DNA of 41,882 bases, taken from NCBI GenBank assembly GCA_949288455.1, contig CASEKF010000002.1:1-41882 (forward strand). Direction: 5' to 3'. The notes beneath the pieces were generated by a model. It was not told where the DNA came from and did not search any database. It saw only the letters and a list, made by a program, of their open reading frames with translations. A program made the position numbers and the translations under genes. Shown one piece after another: positions 1-8,507 of this stretch (the first letter of the stretch is position 1; every line of letters begins with the position of its first letter). The DNA comes from an uncultured bacterium (GTDB lineage: Bacteria; Vulcanimicrobiota; CADAWZ01).

Positions 1-1
1 T

Positions 2-226
2 ATTTCTACCGTGCGTTTTTTTAACAAATATAAAGATAACGCGATAAAATTCAGGTTGGGATATACCCCTCTTTCTATGCTTTTTTACGGTTCTCTTTCT
101 CTTGAAGGCACGTTGATTCGTTTATGCGAGAAATTTAAAGATTCGAATTCTTTGTGCAGCGACATAATACTTCAGAAACATTACGTCGAAGGCATCAAGG
201 AAGGGGAGAATGTGCTGGGCCGTTAA
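2..226 (+). CDS. C-terminal end of a probable glycosyltransferase (5' end outside window)
   Basis: An open frame runs in from the left edge and stops with TAA at 224-226, so only the last 74 or so codons are seen. The first in-frame start (GTG at 11) lacks a ribosome site, and the frame is already open before it, so this is a truncated gene rather than a small one. The segment near the edge (RFFNKYKDNAIKF) followed by a helical tail ending YVEGIKEGENVLGR resembles the C-terminal part of family 2 rhamnosyl-type glycosyltransferases. The catalytic half is missing, so this is a weak family guess supported mainly by the glycosyltransferase that follows immediately. It may be co-transcribed with that gene. 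Confidence 0.4.
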   Translation: MSTVRFFNKYKDNAIKFRLGYTPLSMLFYGSLSLEGTLIRLCEKFKDSNSLCSDIILQKHYVEGIKEGENVLGR

Positions 227-230
227 TTGT

Positions 231-1247
231 ATGAAAAATAAGTTAGTTTTCTCCGAAGTAAAAAAAATTCTTGTTATTCGTCTGGACGCTGCCGGAGACT
301 TAATTCTTTCTACGCCTTTCTTTAGAAATTTGAGGGATAACTTTCCAAACGCCGTTATAACCGCGTTAATTAGAGAATATACGCAAGGCGTTTTAGTTAA
401 CAATCCGAACGTGGATAAGCTATTAGTTTATCCCGAAAAATCAAATGTTTTGAAGCGTATAAATTTTATTTTGTCGCTTAAAAAGGAAAATTTTGATTTT
501 GCGGTTTCGCTTTCTCCCATAGCTAAATCTTTTTTCCTTTCGTTTTTAGTTGCGGGCAAAAGAACTTTTTCATATTCTTATTCAGGTCGTTTTACCGCTA
601 ATATTATCGCTTCTCTTCTTGGAAAATGTCCTAAGCTGGATATCGCTGGGCTTCTATCTTCTGGAGAGCGAGTCCCGCATGAAGTTCTCCAGACTTTCGT
701 TATTCTGAAAAGCCTGGGTATAAATCCTAAAGAATATCCTTTGGAAGCGTTCCCTGAAGCCGCGTCTTTTAAGTTCGCTGAAAGCATATTGCCGAAATTG
801 CCCGCTATAGGCGTGCATTTAAGTTTTAAGTGGCTTACGGGAGGTTGGACTGAAAAGGATCTTGCGGAACTCGTCAAGGCTCTTAAAAGCGGTTTTCCTC
901 ACGCGTCTATCGTTGTAACTTACGGTAAGCTTGAAAACTCTTTAGCCGTCAGTTTGAAGAAACTTTTAAAGAACGAAGACGTGATATTCGCCGGGGATTA
1001 TTCCTTTTCAGATTGGGCCGCGGTTATATCAAAGTGTTCGGTTTTGGTAACTACCGACACCGGGGCTTTGCATTGTGCCGCGGCGATGCAAACTCCGCCG
1101 GTATGCCTGTATGAAGCTTCAACTTTTGAACATTGTTCCTCCCAGTGGGCTCCTTGGAAAATTAAGTCCAAAATTTTGAAAAAAACTGATTTTAAGATTG
1201 CCGTAGAAGAAATCTTAAAATCAGTAGGCGAATTAATTGATATATAG
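231..1247 (+). CDS. Glycosyltransferase family 9 (heptosyltransferase-like)
   Basis: A 338-residue protein of the ADP-heptose:LPS heptosyltransferase family (GT9), which adds sugars to the lipopolysaccharide core or a related surface glycan at the inner face of the cytoplasmic membrane. The N-terminal Rossmann half opens KKILVIRLDAAGDLILSTPF, the classic GT9 start. The C-terminal half carries the donor-binding signature TTDTGALHCAAAM near residue 285, followed by the usual PPVCLY strand. ATG 231 was chosen because the family begins close to KKILVIR. An in-frame ATG at 210 adds seven unlikely residues, and the GGGGAG at 203-208 lies only one base before it. Neither start has an ideal ribosome site. 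The acceptor sugar cannot be read from sequence. The gene begins just after the upstream stop, so the two probably form one glycan operon. Confidence 0.85.
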   Translation: MKNKLVFSEVKKILVIRLDAAGDLILSTPFFRNLRDNFPNAVITALIREYTQGVLVNNPNVDKLLVYPEKSNVLKRINFILSLKKENFDFAVSLSPIAKSFFLSFLVAGKRTFSYSYSGRFTANIIASLLGKCPKLDIAGLLSSGERVPHEVLQTFVILKSLGINPKEYPLEAFPEAASFKFAESILPKLPAIGVHLSFKWLTGGWTEKDLAELVKALKSGFPHASIVVTYGKLENSLAVSLKKLLKNEDVIFAGDYSFSDWAAVISKCSVLVTTDTGALHCAAAMQTPPVCLYEASTFEHCSSQWAPWKIKSKILKKTDFKIAVEEILKSVGELIDI

Positions 1248-1335
1248 GCAGGCAAAAAAGCCTTGAAAGTAGAAAAATTAAAATGAAGTTAACCAACTAA
1301 ATAAAGGATACTTTTAATAAAGAAGGGGTTTGTAA

Positions 1336-3108
1336 ATGAGTTACGTTAGAACGCACACATGCGGGGAGTTATGCGGAAAAGACGCAGGAAAGCATGTTTG
1401 TCTTTCCGGGTGGGTTAATAAAAGGAGAGATCTTGGAGGTCTTGTTTTCGTAGATATTAGAGACAGATACGGCATGACTCAGGTCTTTTTTGATCCAAAT
1501 GCTAACGCTGAACTTTTTAATCTTGCTTCTTCTCTAAAGCCAGAATATGTGATTTCCGTCGAAGGCGCAGTGTCCCTCAGGCCAGAGGGAATGGTCAACT
1601 CTTCGATGTCAACCGGCGAGATAGAGATTACCGCCGATAAACTTGAAATATTAAATACGTCTAAGCCTTTGCCTTTTAATATGGATCAGGATAATTTAGA
1701 TGAAAATCTAAGGATGAAATACAGATATTTGGATTTAAGAAGACCTGAAATGTCCGCTAATCTTAGATTGCGCCATAAGGTTATAAAGGCGGTTAGAGAT
1801 TATTTCGACGCTCATGATTTTATTGAAATAGAAACTCCTTCCCTTGTGAACAGCACTCCCGAAGGAGCGCGCGACTATCTTGTTCCGTCAAGAGTGCATC
1901 CCGGAAAATTTTATGCTCTTCCTCAGTCTCCTCAATTATTTAAGCAATTGCTTATGGTCGGCGGACTCGATAAATATTTTCAGATAGCCAGATGCTATAG
2001 AGACGAAGACTTAAGAGCGGACAGACAGCCTGAGTTTACTCAGATTGATCTTGAAATGTCCTTTGTAGAGAGAGACAATATTTTAAGTCTAATAGAAGGT
2101 ATGATCGCTTTCGTTTTTGAGAGGACGTTAGATTATTCCGTGGCCGCTCCTTTTAAGCGTCTTACTTGGCTTGAAGCTATGGATAAATACGGTTCGGATA
2201 AGCCTGATCTAAGGTTTCCTATGGAGATTATAGACGTGTCCGACATCGTTTCTGATTCAGGGTTTAAGGTTTTTGATTCGGCTGTTTCAGACGGAGGAAG
2301 AGTTAGAGGAATCGTAGTTCCTAAGCGCGGCTCTTCTTCTCGAAAAGAGTGCGACGCTATAATTGAAAAAGGCAAGGAATTTGGTCTTAGCGGGCTTGTC
2401 GCGCTCGCTTTCAATTCCGGAACGCCAAAAGGAGTTTTGACGAAATTTTTGAAAGAGGATCGCATTAACGAACTTAAAAAAGCAATGAATGCGGGCGGCG
2501 ACGATTTGTTGCTGTTTGCGGCCGGAGAATCTCGTTCTATTTCCGTAGCTTTAGGCAAATTAAGATTGTATCTTGCCGATAAATTTCAATTGGAGCCTTC
2601 CGAGCGTTTTAATTTCCTTTGGGTAGTAGATTTTCCGCTTTTTTCTATCGATGCGGAGACAAAAAGGATAGTGGCTGAACATCATCCGTTTACCTCTCCC
2701 GTGCCCGAAGACGAGGGCCTAATGGAAACCGCGCCTCTTAAAGTGAGATCCAACGCGTACGATCTAGTTTTAAACGGAGTCGAGCTTGGCAGCGGCAGTA
2801 TAAGAATTCATTCTAGAAGTTTGCAGGAGAGGCTTTTCAAGGTGATAGGTTTATCCTTAGAGCAAGCTAACGAGAAGTTTGGCTATCTTATGACTGCGTT
2901 TGAATACGGAGCTCCTCCTCATGGCGGCATAGCTTTAGGAGCGGATAGACTTACGGCGATTATGGCAGGTAAAGACAGTATTAGGGAAGTTTTGGCTTTC
3001 CCAAAAAATCACCAGGCTATATGTCCTTTAACCGGAGCTCCTGTCAGACCTTCGGACGAACAGTTGAAAATTTTGAATCTGAAGGTAAATTGTTCTTCTG
3101 AAGTTTAA
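1336..3108 (+). CDS. aspS: Aspartyl-tRNA synthetase
   Basis: This class IIb synthetase charges tRNA-Asp with aspartate using ATP in the cytoplasm. The 590 residues are typical for bacterial AspRS. The N-terminal OB-fold anticodon domain covers roughly residues 1-110 (GWVNKRRDLGGLVFVDIRDR). Motif 1 lies near FIEIETPSL, motif 2 near RCYRDEDLRADRQPEFTQ, and motif 3 is GIALGADRL at about 530-539. The bacterial GAD insertion domain sits between motifs 2 and 3, around 290-410. A good Shine-Dalgarno (AGAAGGGG, 1321-1328) precedes the ATG. The OB-fold has Leu in RRDL, where several non-discriminating AspRS enzymes have His. This weakly suggests an enzyme specific for tRNA-Asp. No amidotransferase genes lie in the window to test that. 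Confidence 0.97.
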   Translation: MSYVRTHTCGELCGKDAGKHVCLSGWVNKRRDLGGLVFVDIRDRYGMTQVFFDPNANAELFNLASSLKPEYVISVEGAVSLRPEGMVNSSMSTGEIEITADKLEILNTSKPLPFNMDQDNLDENLRMKYRYLDLRRPEMSANLRLRHKVIKAVRDYFDAHDFIEIETPSLVNSTPEGARDYLVPSRVHPGKFYALPQSPQLFKQLLMVGGLDKYFQIARCYRDEDLRADRQPEFTQIDLEMSFVERDNILSLIEGMIAFVFERTLDYSVAAPFKRLTWLEAMDKYGSDKPDLRFPMEIIDVSDIVSDSGFKVFDSAVSDGGRVRGIVVPKRGSSSRKECDAIIEKGKEFGLSGLVALAFNSGTPKGVLTKFLKEDRINELKKAMNAGGDDLLLFAAGESRSISVALGKLRLYLADKFQLEPSERFNFLWVVDFPLFSIDAETKRIVAEHHPFTSPVPEDEGLMETAPLKVRSNAYDLVLNGVELGSGSIRIHSRSLQERLFKVIGLSLEQANEKFGYLMTAFEYGAPPHGGIALGADRLTAIMAGKDSIREVLAFPKNHQAICPLTGAPVRPSDEQLKILNLKVNCSSEV

Positions 3109-3246
3109 CGTTTTGATATTAATCCGTATAGATTGTTGGCGTTTTAGCGCTTTTTAGCTTTAGCCGGTATTAGAAAATAAAATACGGACAGTTGCTTTTA
3201 AGTAACGATGATATATGTGTCATTTGAGTTGGAGGCGGAAAGTTAA

Positions 3247-3924
3247 ATGAAACATTTATTTGTTTTTTTTCCTATCTTCTTCATAGTCCTGTTTCTTAGC
3301 GGCTGTATAGAATCGTCGAATACTTTGACCGTCGCTTCGGACGGTTCTTGTTCTGAGGTAAGAAGTTTTAACGTAAAAACTTTAGTTTCGGACGGCAGAA
3401 TAGATTCGAAGCTGCATGAAGCTGAAAAAGACGGATATGAAGTAATAAAAAACCTTAGAAAAGACGAAGAGGCGGAAATTATCATATCCAAGAAATATGA
3501 AACTCTCGAAGATTATTATAATAGCGTAGATTCTTTTTCGGAATTAGATTGCGGAAGCGTTTCCGGCAAAGCGACCGATTTTAATTTGTTCGTTTTTAGA
3601 AAAATTACTATTACCGAAACCGTATCGCCTTTAAACAATCCTTATTCTCCTTATACTTCCGAAGCTTTTAAATTGGTCGACAAGGTTTCGGACGCTATGA
3701 TCACGGAAAAAAGAATAATCAAGATGCCCTTTAAAATATCTTCTTCAAATGCGGATTCGATAAACGAATCTGAAAATTCGGCGGAGTGGATTACCGATTC
3801 GGAGAGGCGAGAAAGCGGATATGTGAGGCAGGTCTCCTGCGTTTATATAAATTATCCGTTGTTGATAATTATTACTTTAGCGGCGGCGTTCGGTTTGCTT
3901 GCTTTACAGCGCAGGAAAGAATAA
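3247..3924 (+). CDS. Predicted lipoprotein with a C-terminal membrane anchor
   Basis: This 225-residue protein is not recognised as a named family. The N-terminus is a lipoprotein signal with lipobox LSGC, making Cys20 the predicted lipidated residue. The mature part is acidic and probably beta-rich. Near residues 199-220 there is a second hydrophobic segment (PLLIIITLAAAFGLLAL) followed by the positive end QRRKE. That is an inside-positive stop-transfer anchor, so the protein would be tethered to the cytoplasmic membrane at both ends. The start has a strong ribosome site (GGAGGCGG just upstream). It heads a same-strand cluster of envelope proteins (PEGA, pseudopilin, secreted protein), 40 bases before the next start. 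Function unknown. Confidence 0.75.
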   Translation: MKHLFVFFPIFFIVLFLSGCIESSNTLTVASDGSCSEVRSFNVKTLVSDGRIDSKLHEAEKDGYEVIKNLRKDEEAEIIISKKYETLEDYYNSVDSFSELDCGSVSGKATDFNLFVFRKITITETVSPLNNPYSPYTSEAFKLVDKVSDAMITEKRIIKMPFKISSSNADSINESENSAEWITDSERRESGYVRQVSCVYINYPLLIIITLAAAFGLLALQRRKE

Positions 3925-3964
3925 CATCCGGTATATTGTTCTCTTTAAAGGCAGGTGTTATATT

Positions 3965-5149
3965 TTGGGAAGTTTTAAAAGATTAGACGAAGACATAGAT
4001 TTAGATTTTGACTCTGATGGCGACGTCGATTCTCCGCCTATTAAGGCTGACTCGATAGGAGACAGATTAGATAGGGCGAATGACTTTTCTTTAGAGCAGG
4101 GTTCGACTGATTTTAATGTTAAGGAATTTTCTACTCCTGAGTCGTATCCGCAGAATCCTAATCAGATTGAATCTCGGCAGAAAGCTGGAACAGGCGGAAA
4201 AAATAAAGTCGTTATTTTTTTTGCGTTAACAGTCGTCTTAGCGGCTGTGGCCGCTATAGTTTTTTTCATAATTCAGGGCAAAGATAAGACCGGAATGTTG
4301 CAAGCTCAAGAAACTGGATCTGTCGTTTTTAAATCTGATTTAAAGGATTTAAAAGTTTCAATTTCCGGTAAAGATACGGACGTAGAAGATAGGGATGGAG
4401 CGCTATCGCTTACGCTGCCGGAAGGAAAATATGATATTGAGTTTTCAAAAGAGGGATATAAATCTGAGACTTTTTCTGCGGATGTCAGGAAAAATCAAAC
4501 CGTAGATTTAGGAGCAATTAACCTTGAAAGTTCTATTTCAGGAAATACTCTTTCTTTTACTCTTAACGTCGACGGGGCGGAGATATTTATAGACGGAAAA
4601 CCTGTAGTTCCTTCCGAAATACAAGGCAATAAGTATGTCTTTTCAAATATTGAGAGCGGAAAGCATGAAATTTCTATAAAAAAGCTGAATTTTAAGACTT
4701 TATCGTCTGATTTTGAAGTTGCCGAATCGTACGGCAAAGATATGGGAAATATTGAATTGGCTAGTTTGCCTTGGCGTGTGATTGAAATTGAAGTTATGCC
4801 TGTTTTATCGCAGGTTTTTATTAATGATAACGAGGTTCAATGCGAGAGGAAAGGTTCTGTTTTAATGACCGATTACCTGGAACCCGGAGTGGTAAAAGTG
4901 GAGTTGAGAGCCAAAGGCTATAAACCTTGGATAAACGAAAGCTTTGAAATTTTTTCAGACATAACTAATTCGATAGGCCCGATTTATTTAGCTCCGGAGG
5001 AAAAGTCAAGTGAATTTGGCAAAACTTCGGAAAAAAACAGCGGAGCTAAGGGCGTCGACAGTAAATCTTCGGATAGTAAAGAGGCCGATGATTATTCCTT
5101 CGATACTGTCGCGGACGACAGCAAAGAATTTAATATAAAGGATAAATAA
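3965..5149 (+). CDS. Membrane protein with acidic cytoplasmic tail and PEGA-like repeats
   Basis: A 394-residue single-pass membrane protein. I place the start at TTG 3965 because AAAGGCAGG (about 3948-3956) sits at normal spacing. The longer frame from 3899 would overlap the upstream gene and lacks a ribosome site. Residues 1-80 are hydrophilic and acidic, including DFDSDGDVD (about 14-22), which resembles part of a DxDxDG calcium loop but lacks the final Glu. Residues 81-103 form a transmembrane helix (inside-to-outside). The exported part has about three beta-sandwich repeats of PEGA type: a surface-exposed 'GKYDIEFSKEGYKS', then 'IFIDGKPV...GKHEISIKKLNFK', then 'VFINDNEV...GVVKVELRAKGYKPW'. 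A Ser/Asp/Lys-rich tail follows. PEGA domains are extracytoplasmic and often found in surface or secretion-related proteins. The exact role is unknown. Confidence 0.75.
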   Translation: MGSFKRLDEDIDLDFDSDGDVDSPPIKADSIGDRLDRANDFSLEQGSTDFNVKEFSTPESYPQNPNQIESRQKAGTGGKNKVVIFFALTVVLAAVAAIVFFIIQGKDKTGMLQAQETGSVVFKSDLKDLKVSISGKDTDVEDRDGALSLTLPEGKYDIEFSKEGYKSETFSADVRKNQTVDLGAINLESSISGNTLSFTLNVDGAEIFIDGKPVVPSEIQGNKYVFSNIESGKHEISIKKLNFKTLSSDFEVAESYGKDMGNIELASLPWRVIEIEVMPVLSQVFINDNEVQCERKGSVLMTDYLEPGVVKVELRAKGYKPWINESFEIFSDITNSIGPIYLAPEEKSSEFGKTSEKNSGAKGVDSKSSDSKEADDYSFDTVADDSKEFNIKDK

Positions 5150-5178
5150 CTAAAAATTACGATACGGCGAGGGGTATT

Positions 5179-5631
5179 ATGAGGGCGATTGTAATGACTG
5201 CTGGGAAAAATAAAGGATTCACTCTTGTAGAAGCGGCTATTTTATCGGCCGTGTTGGGACTTATTTTATGTCTTTCAATTCCGTTTATAGTAAAAAATCG
5301 ATGCGAGCATAAATATAAAGTTTGTACTTCTAACGTAAAGTCTATTTTTAAAGAGCTAGAAAAATTTTATTTTAAAAATAACGGAAGATACCCTACCGAG
5401 GACGAATATAAGTCGGTTTTCGCTTCGGAATATTTTCAGAATGCTTTGCCTGTCTGTCCGGTAGATAAATCCCCGTATATTTATAAGCTTGAATCGAGCC
5501 ATAACGGAGAGGCGTCTAACTATATTCTTTATTGTTCGTCCGAAGACGCTCATAATTACCTTGATAAGAAAGGCTTTCCGAAGTTTGATAAGTCGGGCTC
5601 TTTGGATCCTGCGGACAAAAGAAAAAAATAA
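5179..5631 (+). CDS. Type IV pilin / type II secretion pseudopilin-like protein
   Basis: A 150-residue protein with a class III (prepilin) signal: a short basic leader ends at Gly13, then F14-TLVE with the key Glu at +5 of the mature protein, then a hydrophobic helix to about residue 37. Prepilin peptidase would cut GKNKG|FTLVE. The globular part is small, with Cys residues near 42 and 49 and a later pair that could form disulfides, and a GRYPTEDEYK segment common in pseudopilins. Ribosome site GAGGGG precedes the ATG. No pilus ATPase, secretin, platform protein or prepilin peptidase gene is in this window, so it either works with a machine encoded elsewhere or forms a small structure of its own with the adjacent genes. 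Confidence 0.85.
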   Translation: MRAIVMTAGKNKGFTLVEAAILSAVLGLILCLSIPFIVKNRCEHKYKVCTSNVKSIFKELEKFYFKNNGRYPTEDEYKSVFASEYFQNALPVCPVDKSPYIYKLESSHNGEASNYILYCSSEDAHNYLDKKGFPKFDKSGSLDPADKRKK

Positions 5632-5646
5632 TCTCCGGAGTTTTTG

Positions 5647-6267
5647 ATGTTGAAAAAATTTGCCGTTAGCGTAATTTTATTCGTCGTGCTTTTGGCCTCG
5701 TCTCTTTTTGCGTCTGAGCCACGGGAAACTTTGCAGTCCGTTTCTGGCGAAGGCTCGCCTTTGGTTGTGGAATCGGAAGGCTGCGGCGAGTTGGACGGTA
5801 ATGATTCTAACGACTTGATAAACGCTTTAGACGTTATTTTTACGTTCGCTATTCCTTATGCCAAGAGTAATTTAGCCGTAGCCTGCGTAAAGGTTTTGGA
5901 TAAAGACGGTTGTGAGTTGGCCGTTTTTTATCCGGGAGGAGAGCCTTCCGATTCTTTAAGAGCCGTTATGCCCGCCGAGGATATGCGAGGATGTTGGGGA
6001 GAGCCGCTCGTATCGGAAGACGGAGTTAAGTATAGAAATATTAACGATAAAACGTCCCGATTTGATTTTTCATGTTTCGTTATATCTATGCCTCGCCATT
6101 TTGAGGATGGCGATTATATTTTAGTAAAATATATGGATGTAAAAAGCGATCTTATACCTTTATCTATCGTTTATAATAACAAATTCGTGCGGATGGGGCA
6201 GATATATCTTGAAGGAAGCGGAAAGTGGAATGAGGATTTATTTGAAATTCCTCTTGCGGGCGATTAG
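5647..6267 (+). CDS. Secreted/periplasmic protein of unknown function
   Basis: A 206-residue protein not assigned to any family. ATG 5647 follows CTCCGGAG at good spacing, so it is preferred to TTG 5644. A clear signal peptide (residues 1 to about 22, ending SLFA before SEPRE) points to export. The mature protein looks beta-rich. It contains a conserved-looking core in which a predicted strand pair (LAVACVKVLDKDGCELAVFYPGG) is followed by a Cys-containing GCWGEPLV stretch. It sits 15 bases after the pseudopilin stop and its 3' end overlaps the next gene, so it is almost certainly co-expressed with both. A surface or minor pilus-associated role is a guess from position only. Confidence 0.65.
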   Translation: MLKKFAVSVILFVVLLASSLFASEPRETLQSVSGEGSPLVVESEGCGELDGNDSNDLINALDVIFTFAIPYAKSNLAVACVKVLDKDGCELAVFYPGGEPSDSLRAVMPAEDMRGCWGEPLVSEDGVKYRNINDKTSRFDFSCFVISMPRHFEDGDYILVKYMDVKSDLIPLSIVYNNKFVRMGQIYLEGSGKWNEDLFEIPLAGD

Positions 6268-6724
6268 CGTTTTTTCAGACAGAGCTTACGAAGACGTAGA
6301 TAAATTGAAAAAAGAACTTTGCGACGAATATTGCCGCGTTTGTCCAGACAATTGTTGTTCAGGAAGACTTAACGTTTCTTTTAGGGATAACGCTAATTTT
6401 AGAGGCATTCCTATAGTTAGGTCAAGGTGGCAGAGACCTCCGAGAAGCGAAGCTTATATAAGCGACAGGAGATTTTTATTTTTTGGAAAGAAGCATTTAA
6501 TAGGCAGGTGTCCATATCTGACCGACGAAGGCAGATGCGCCGTGCATGAAAAGACCGATAGGCCTGCGGATTGCGTTGATTATCCTTTGTATATCGCTAA
6601 TTTTTTATTCGGGCGCATTTTAAAGGCTGAAAAATCATGTTTTATTTTTACGTATCCTAAAAATTGCCGAAAAGTTTTAGATCTTGGACGGAAATTAGAT
6701 TTGCCGGTAATATTTAACGATTAG
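6230..6724 (+). CDS. YkgJ-family cysteine-cluster protein
   Basis: A 164-residue protein with the Cys pattern of the YkgJ/UPF0153 family (putative zinc- or iron-chelating): a C-x3-C-x2-C-x3-CC cluster near the N-terminus (CDEYCRVCPDNCC), then CPYL...GRCAVH and ADCVDYP, then a lone Cys in the C-terminal third. Members bind a metal or iron-sulfur centre; their cellular role is mostly unknown. ATG 6230 is preferred over TTG 6209 because AAGGAAG (6212-6218) is better spaced. With this start it overlaps the upstream gene by 38 bases in another frame, which implies translational coupling. Cytoplasmic; no signal peptide. Confidence 0.75.
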   Translation: MRIYLKFLLRAISVFSDRAYEDVDKLKKELCDEYCRVCPDNCCSGRLNVSFRDNANFRGIPIVRSRWQRPPRSEAYISDRRFLFFGKKHLIGRCPYLTDEGRCAVHEKTDRPADCVDYPLYIANFLFGRILKAEKSCFIFTYPKNCRKVLDLGRKLDLPVIFND

Positions 6725-6818
6725 ACGTAAATTTTTAGGAATAATGAGTTTTATGTTTTGTGCCGGAGGCTTATTTTACGCGATAAGATAAGCAGGCTAC
6801 GTAAGGAGAGTTTTTAAT

Positions 6819-7097
6819 ATGGACGAGTATTCTCTTTTAAAATCCAAAGTAGACGCAGATATTATGCTTAAGCTTAACGGAGACAAATATACGCCGCTTA
6901 ACGTTATAATTCAGACTCCGGACGGTTTGAAAAAAGCCGATTACGATTTAGTTAAGTCTGTCGGAGGAAAAGTTAAAGACGATTTATATATAATAAACGC
7001 TTACTCTGCAGAAATACCTATAGACGGTTTGAAAAAGCTTATTTTAAGCCCTAGAATAGTGAAGGTCTTTAACGACGGTAAAGTTCGTTCTATGTAA
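6819..7097 (+). CDS. Free-standing inhibitor I9 / subtilisin-propeptide-like domain
   Basis: A 92-residue protein without a signal peptide. The pattern VIIQTPDGLKKADYDLV, then a Gly-Gly-Lys turn, then YIINAYSAEIPIDGLKKL and a final RIVKVFNDGKVRSM matches the small ferredoxin-like fold of S8 peptidase propeptides (inhibitor family I9): helix, a 'I-N-A-x-S-A-E-I-P' strand, helix, then 'I-V-K-V-x-x-D'. In subtilases this domain chaperones and inhibits its own protease. Here no protease domain follows: the stop comes at once and the next gene is glyS. Strong ribosome site AAGGAGAG (6805-6812 region). It may inhibit or help fold a protease encoded elsewhere. The family call rests on reading only. 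Confidence 0.65.
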   Translation: MDEYSLLKSKVDADIMLKLNGDKYTPLNVIIQTPDGLKKADYDLVKSVGGKVKDDLYIINAYSAEIPIDGLKKLILSPRIVKVFNDGKVRSM

Positions 7098-7145
7098 ATT
7101 TATGTAAATATAGTTAGTTAATTTTATTTTTGGGAGTTGAGTTTT

Positions 7146-8483
7146 ATGAGCGTCAATACTTCTTCTGTATCCCTTGGCGGTAAAATGGATAAAATCGTAT
7201 CTCTTGCAAAACGGAGAGGTTTCGTATTTCCTAGTTCCGAAATATATGGCGGGCTTGCGAGCTGTTGGGATTACGGTCCTTTAGGCGTTTTGCTTAAAAA
7301 TAACGTTAAAAGAGCCTGGTGGATCGACAACGTTCAAACAAAAATGAATATGTGCGGGTTAGACGCGGCTATTTTAATGCATCCTCAGGTTTGGGAAGCG
7401 TCGGGGCATGTTAACTGTTTTCAGGATCCTATGGTCGATTGTAAATCTTGTAAGAAAAGGTTTAGAGCAGACGAGCTTAATACTTCCGTTTGTCCGGAGT
7501 GCGGCGGAGAATTGACCGAGGCTCGTCAATTTAATTTGATGTTTAAAACGTTTATGGGACCTCTTGAGGACGCTTCCGCTATCGTTTATATGCGTCCTGA
7601 AACCGCTCAGGGCATTTTCGTTAATTTTAAAAACGCGGCTAATTCTACGAGAAAAAAACTTCCTTTTGGAATAGCTCAAATAGGCAAATCTTTTAGAAAC
7701 GAAATAACTCCGGGTAAGTTTACGTTTCGTACTAGAGAATTTGAACAGATGGAAATAGAATTCTTTTGCCGTCCGGACGAATCGGACAAATGGTTTGATT
7801 ATTGGGTGAACGAGAGGTATAATTGGTATATAGAGCATGGCGTCAAGCCTGAAAATTTGCGTTTGAGAGAACATGATAAATCTGAGCTTGCGCATTACGC
7901 TAAAGCTTGCAAGGACGTCGAATATAATTTCCCTTGGGGGTGGTCCGAACTTGAAGGCATAGCTTCTAGAGGCGATTACGATTTAAAATGTCATCAGTCT
8001 TCGTCAGGCGAAAATTTGACTTATTTTGACGAAGAAAGAAACGAGCATTTCTTGCCTTTCGTTATAGAGCCTTCCGCCGGAGCGGATCGCGCTGCTTTAG
8101 CCTTTTTGACCGACGCGTACGACGAGGAAGAAGTCCCTAATGACAAAGGGAAACCGGACGTTAGAACGGTTTTGCGTTTCTCTGCCGATATTGCTCCCAT
8201 AAAAGCTGCCGTTCTTCCTCTTTCTAAAAAACAGGAGCTGATTAGCGTTTCGGAAAAGCTTTTCGCCGACATATCTAGAATATGTCCCTGCGAATATGAC
8301 GAAAGAGGCAGCATCGGCAAGCGTTATCGCCGTCAAGACGAGATTGGCACTCTTTATTGCGTAACCGTTGATTTTGAGACTCTTAACGATTCTCAAGTTA
8401 CGGTAAGGTACAGAGATTCAATGAAACAGGACAGGATTTCAATATCTGAATTGACAAATTGGTTGAAAGACAAAATATTTTAA
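7146..8483 (+). CDS. glyS: Glycyl-tRNA synthetase (single-chain, alpha2 type)
   Basis: A 445-residue class IIa synthetase that joins glycine to tRNA-Gly. It is the homodimeric form seen in many bacteria, archaea and eukaryotes, not the alpha2beta2 GlyQ/GlyS enzyme. Visible landmarks: [15 protein letters not shown] near residue 37; a zinc-binding CKSC...CPECGG insertion around 98-122; [14 protein letters not shown]; motif 2 in [11 protein letters not shown]...RTREFEQME; motif 3 in [11 protein letters not shown] near 300. A C-terminal anticodon-binding domain follows. ATG 7146 is preferred over TTG 7137 because GGGAG (7132-7136) is at nine bases. No T-box leader was recognised in the short upstream gap. 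Confidence 0.96.
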   Translation: MSVNTSSVSLGGKMDKIVSLAKRRGFVFPSSEIYGGLASCWDYGPLGVLLKNNVKRAWWIDNVQTKMNMCGLDAAILMHPQVWEASGHVNCFQDPMVDCKSCKKRFRADELNTSVCPECGGELTEARQFNLMFKTFMGPLEDASAIVYMRPETAQGIFVNFKNAANSTRKKLPFGIAQIGKSFRNEITPGKFTFRTREFEQMEIEFFCRPDESDKWFDYWVNERYNWYIEHGVKPENLRLREHDKSELAHYAKACKDVEYNFPWGWSELEGIASRGDYDLKCHQSSSGENLTYFDEERNEHFLPFVIEPSAGADRAALAFLTDAYDEEEVPNDKGKPDVRTVLRFSADIAPIKAAVLPLSKKQELISVSEKLFADISRICPCEYDERGSIGKRYRRQDEIGTLYCVTVDFETLNDSQVTVRYRDSMKQDRISISELTNWLKDKIF

Positions 8484-8507
8484 ATTTATAGAGGAGTAAG
8501 TTTAGTA

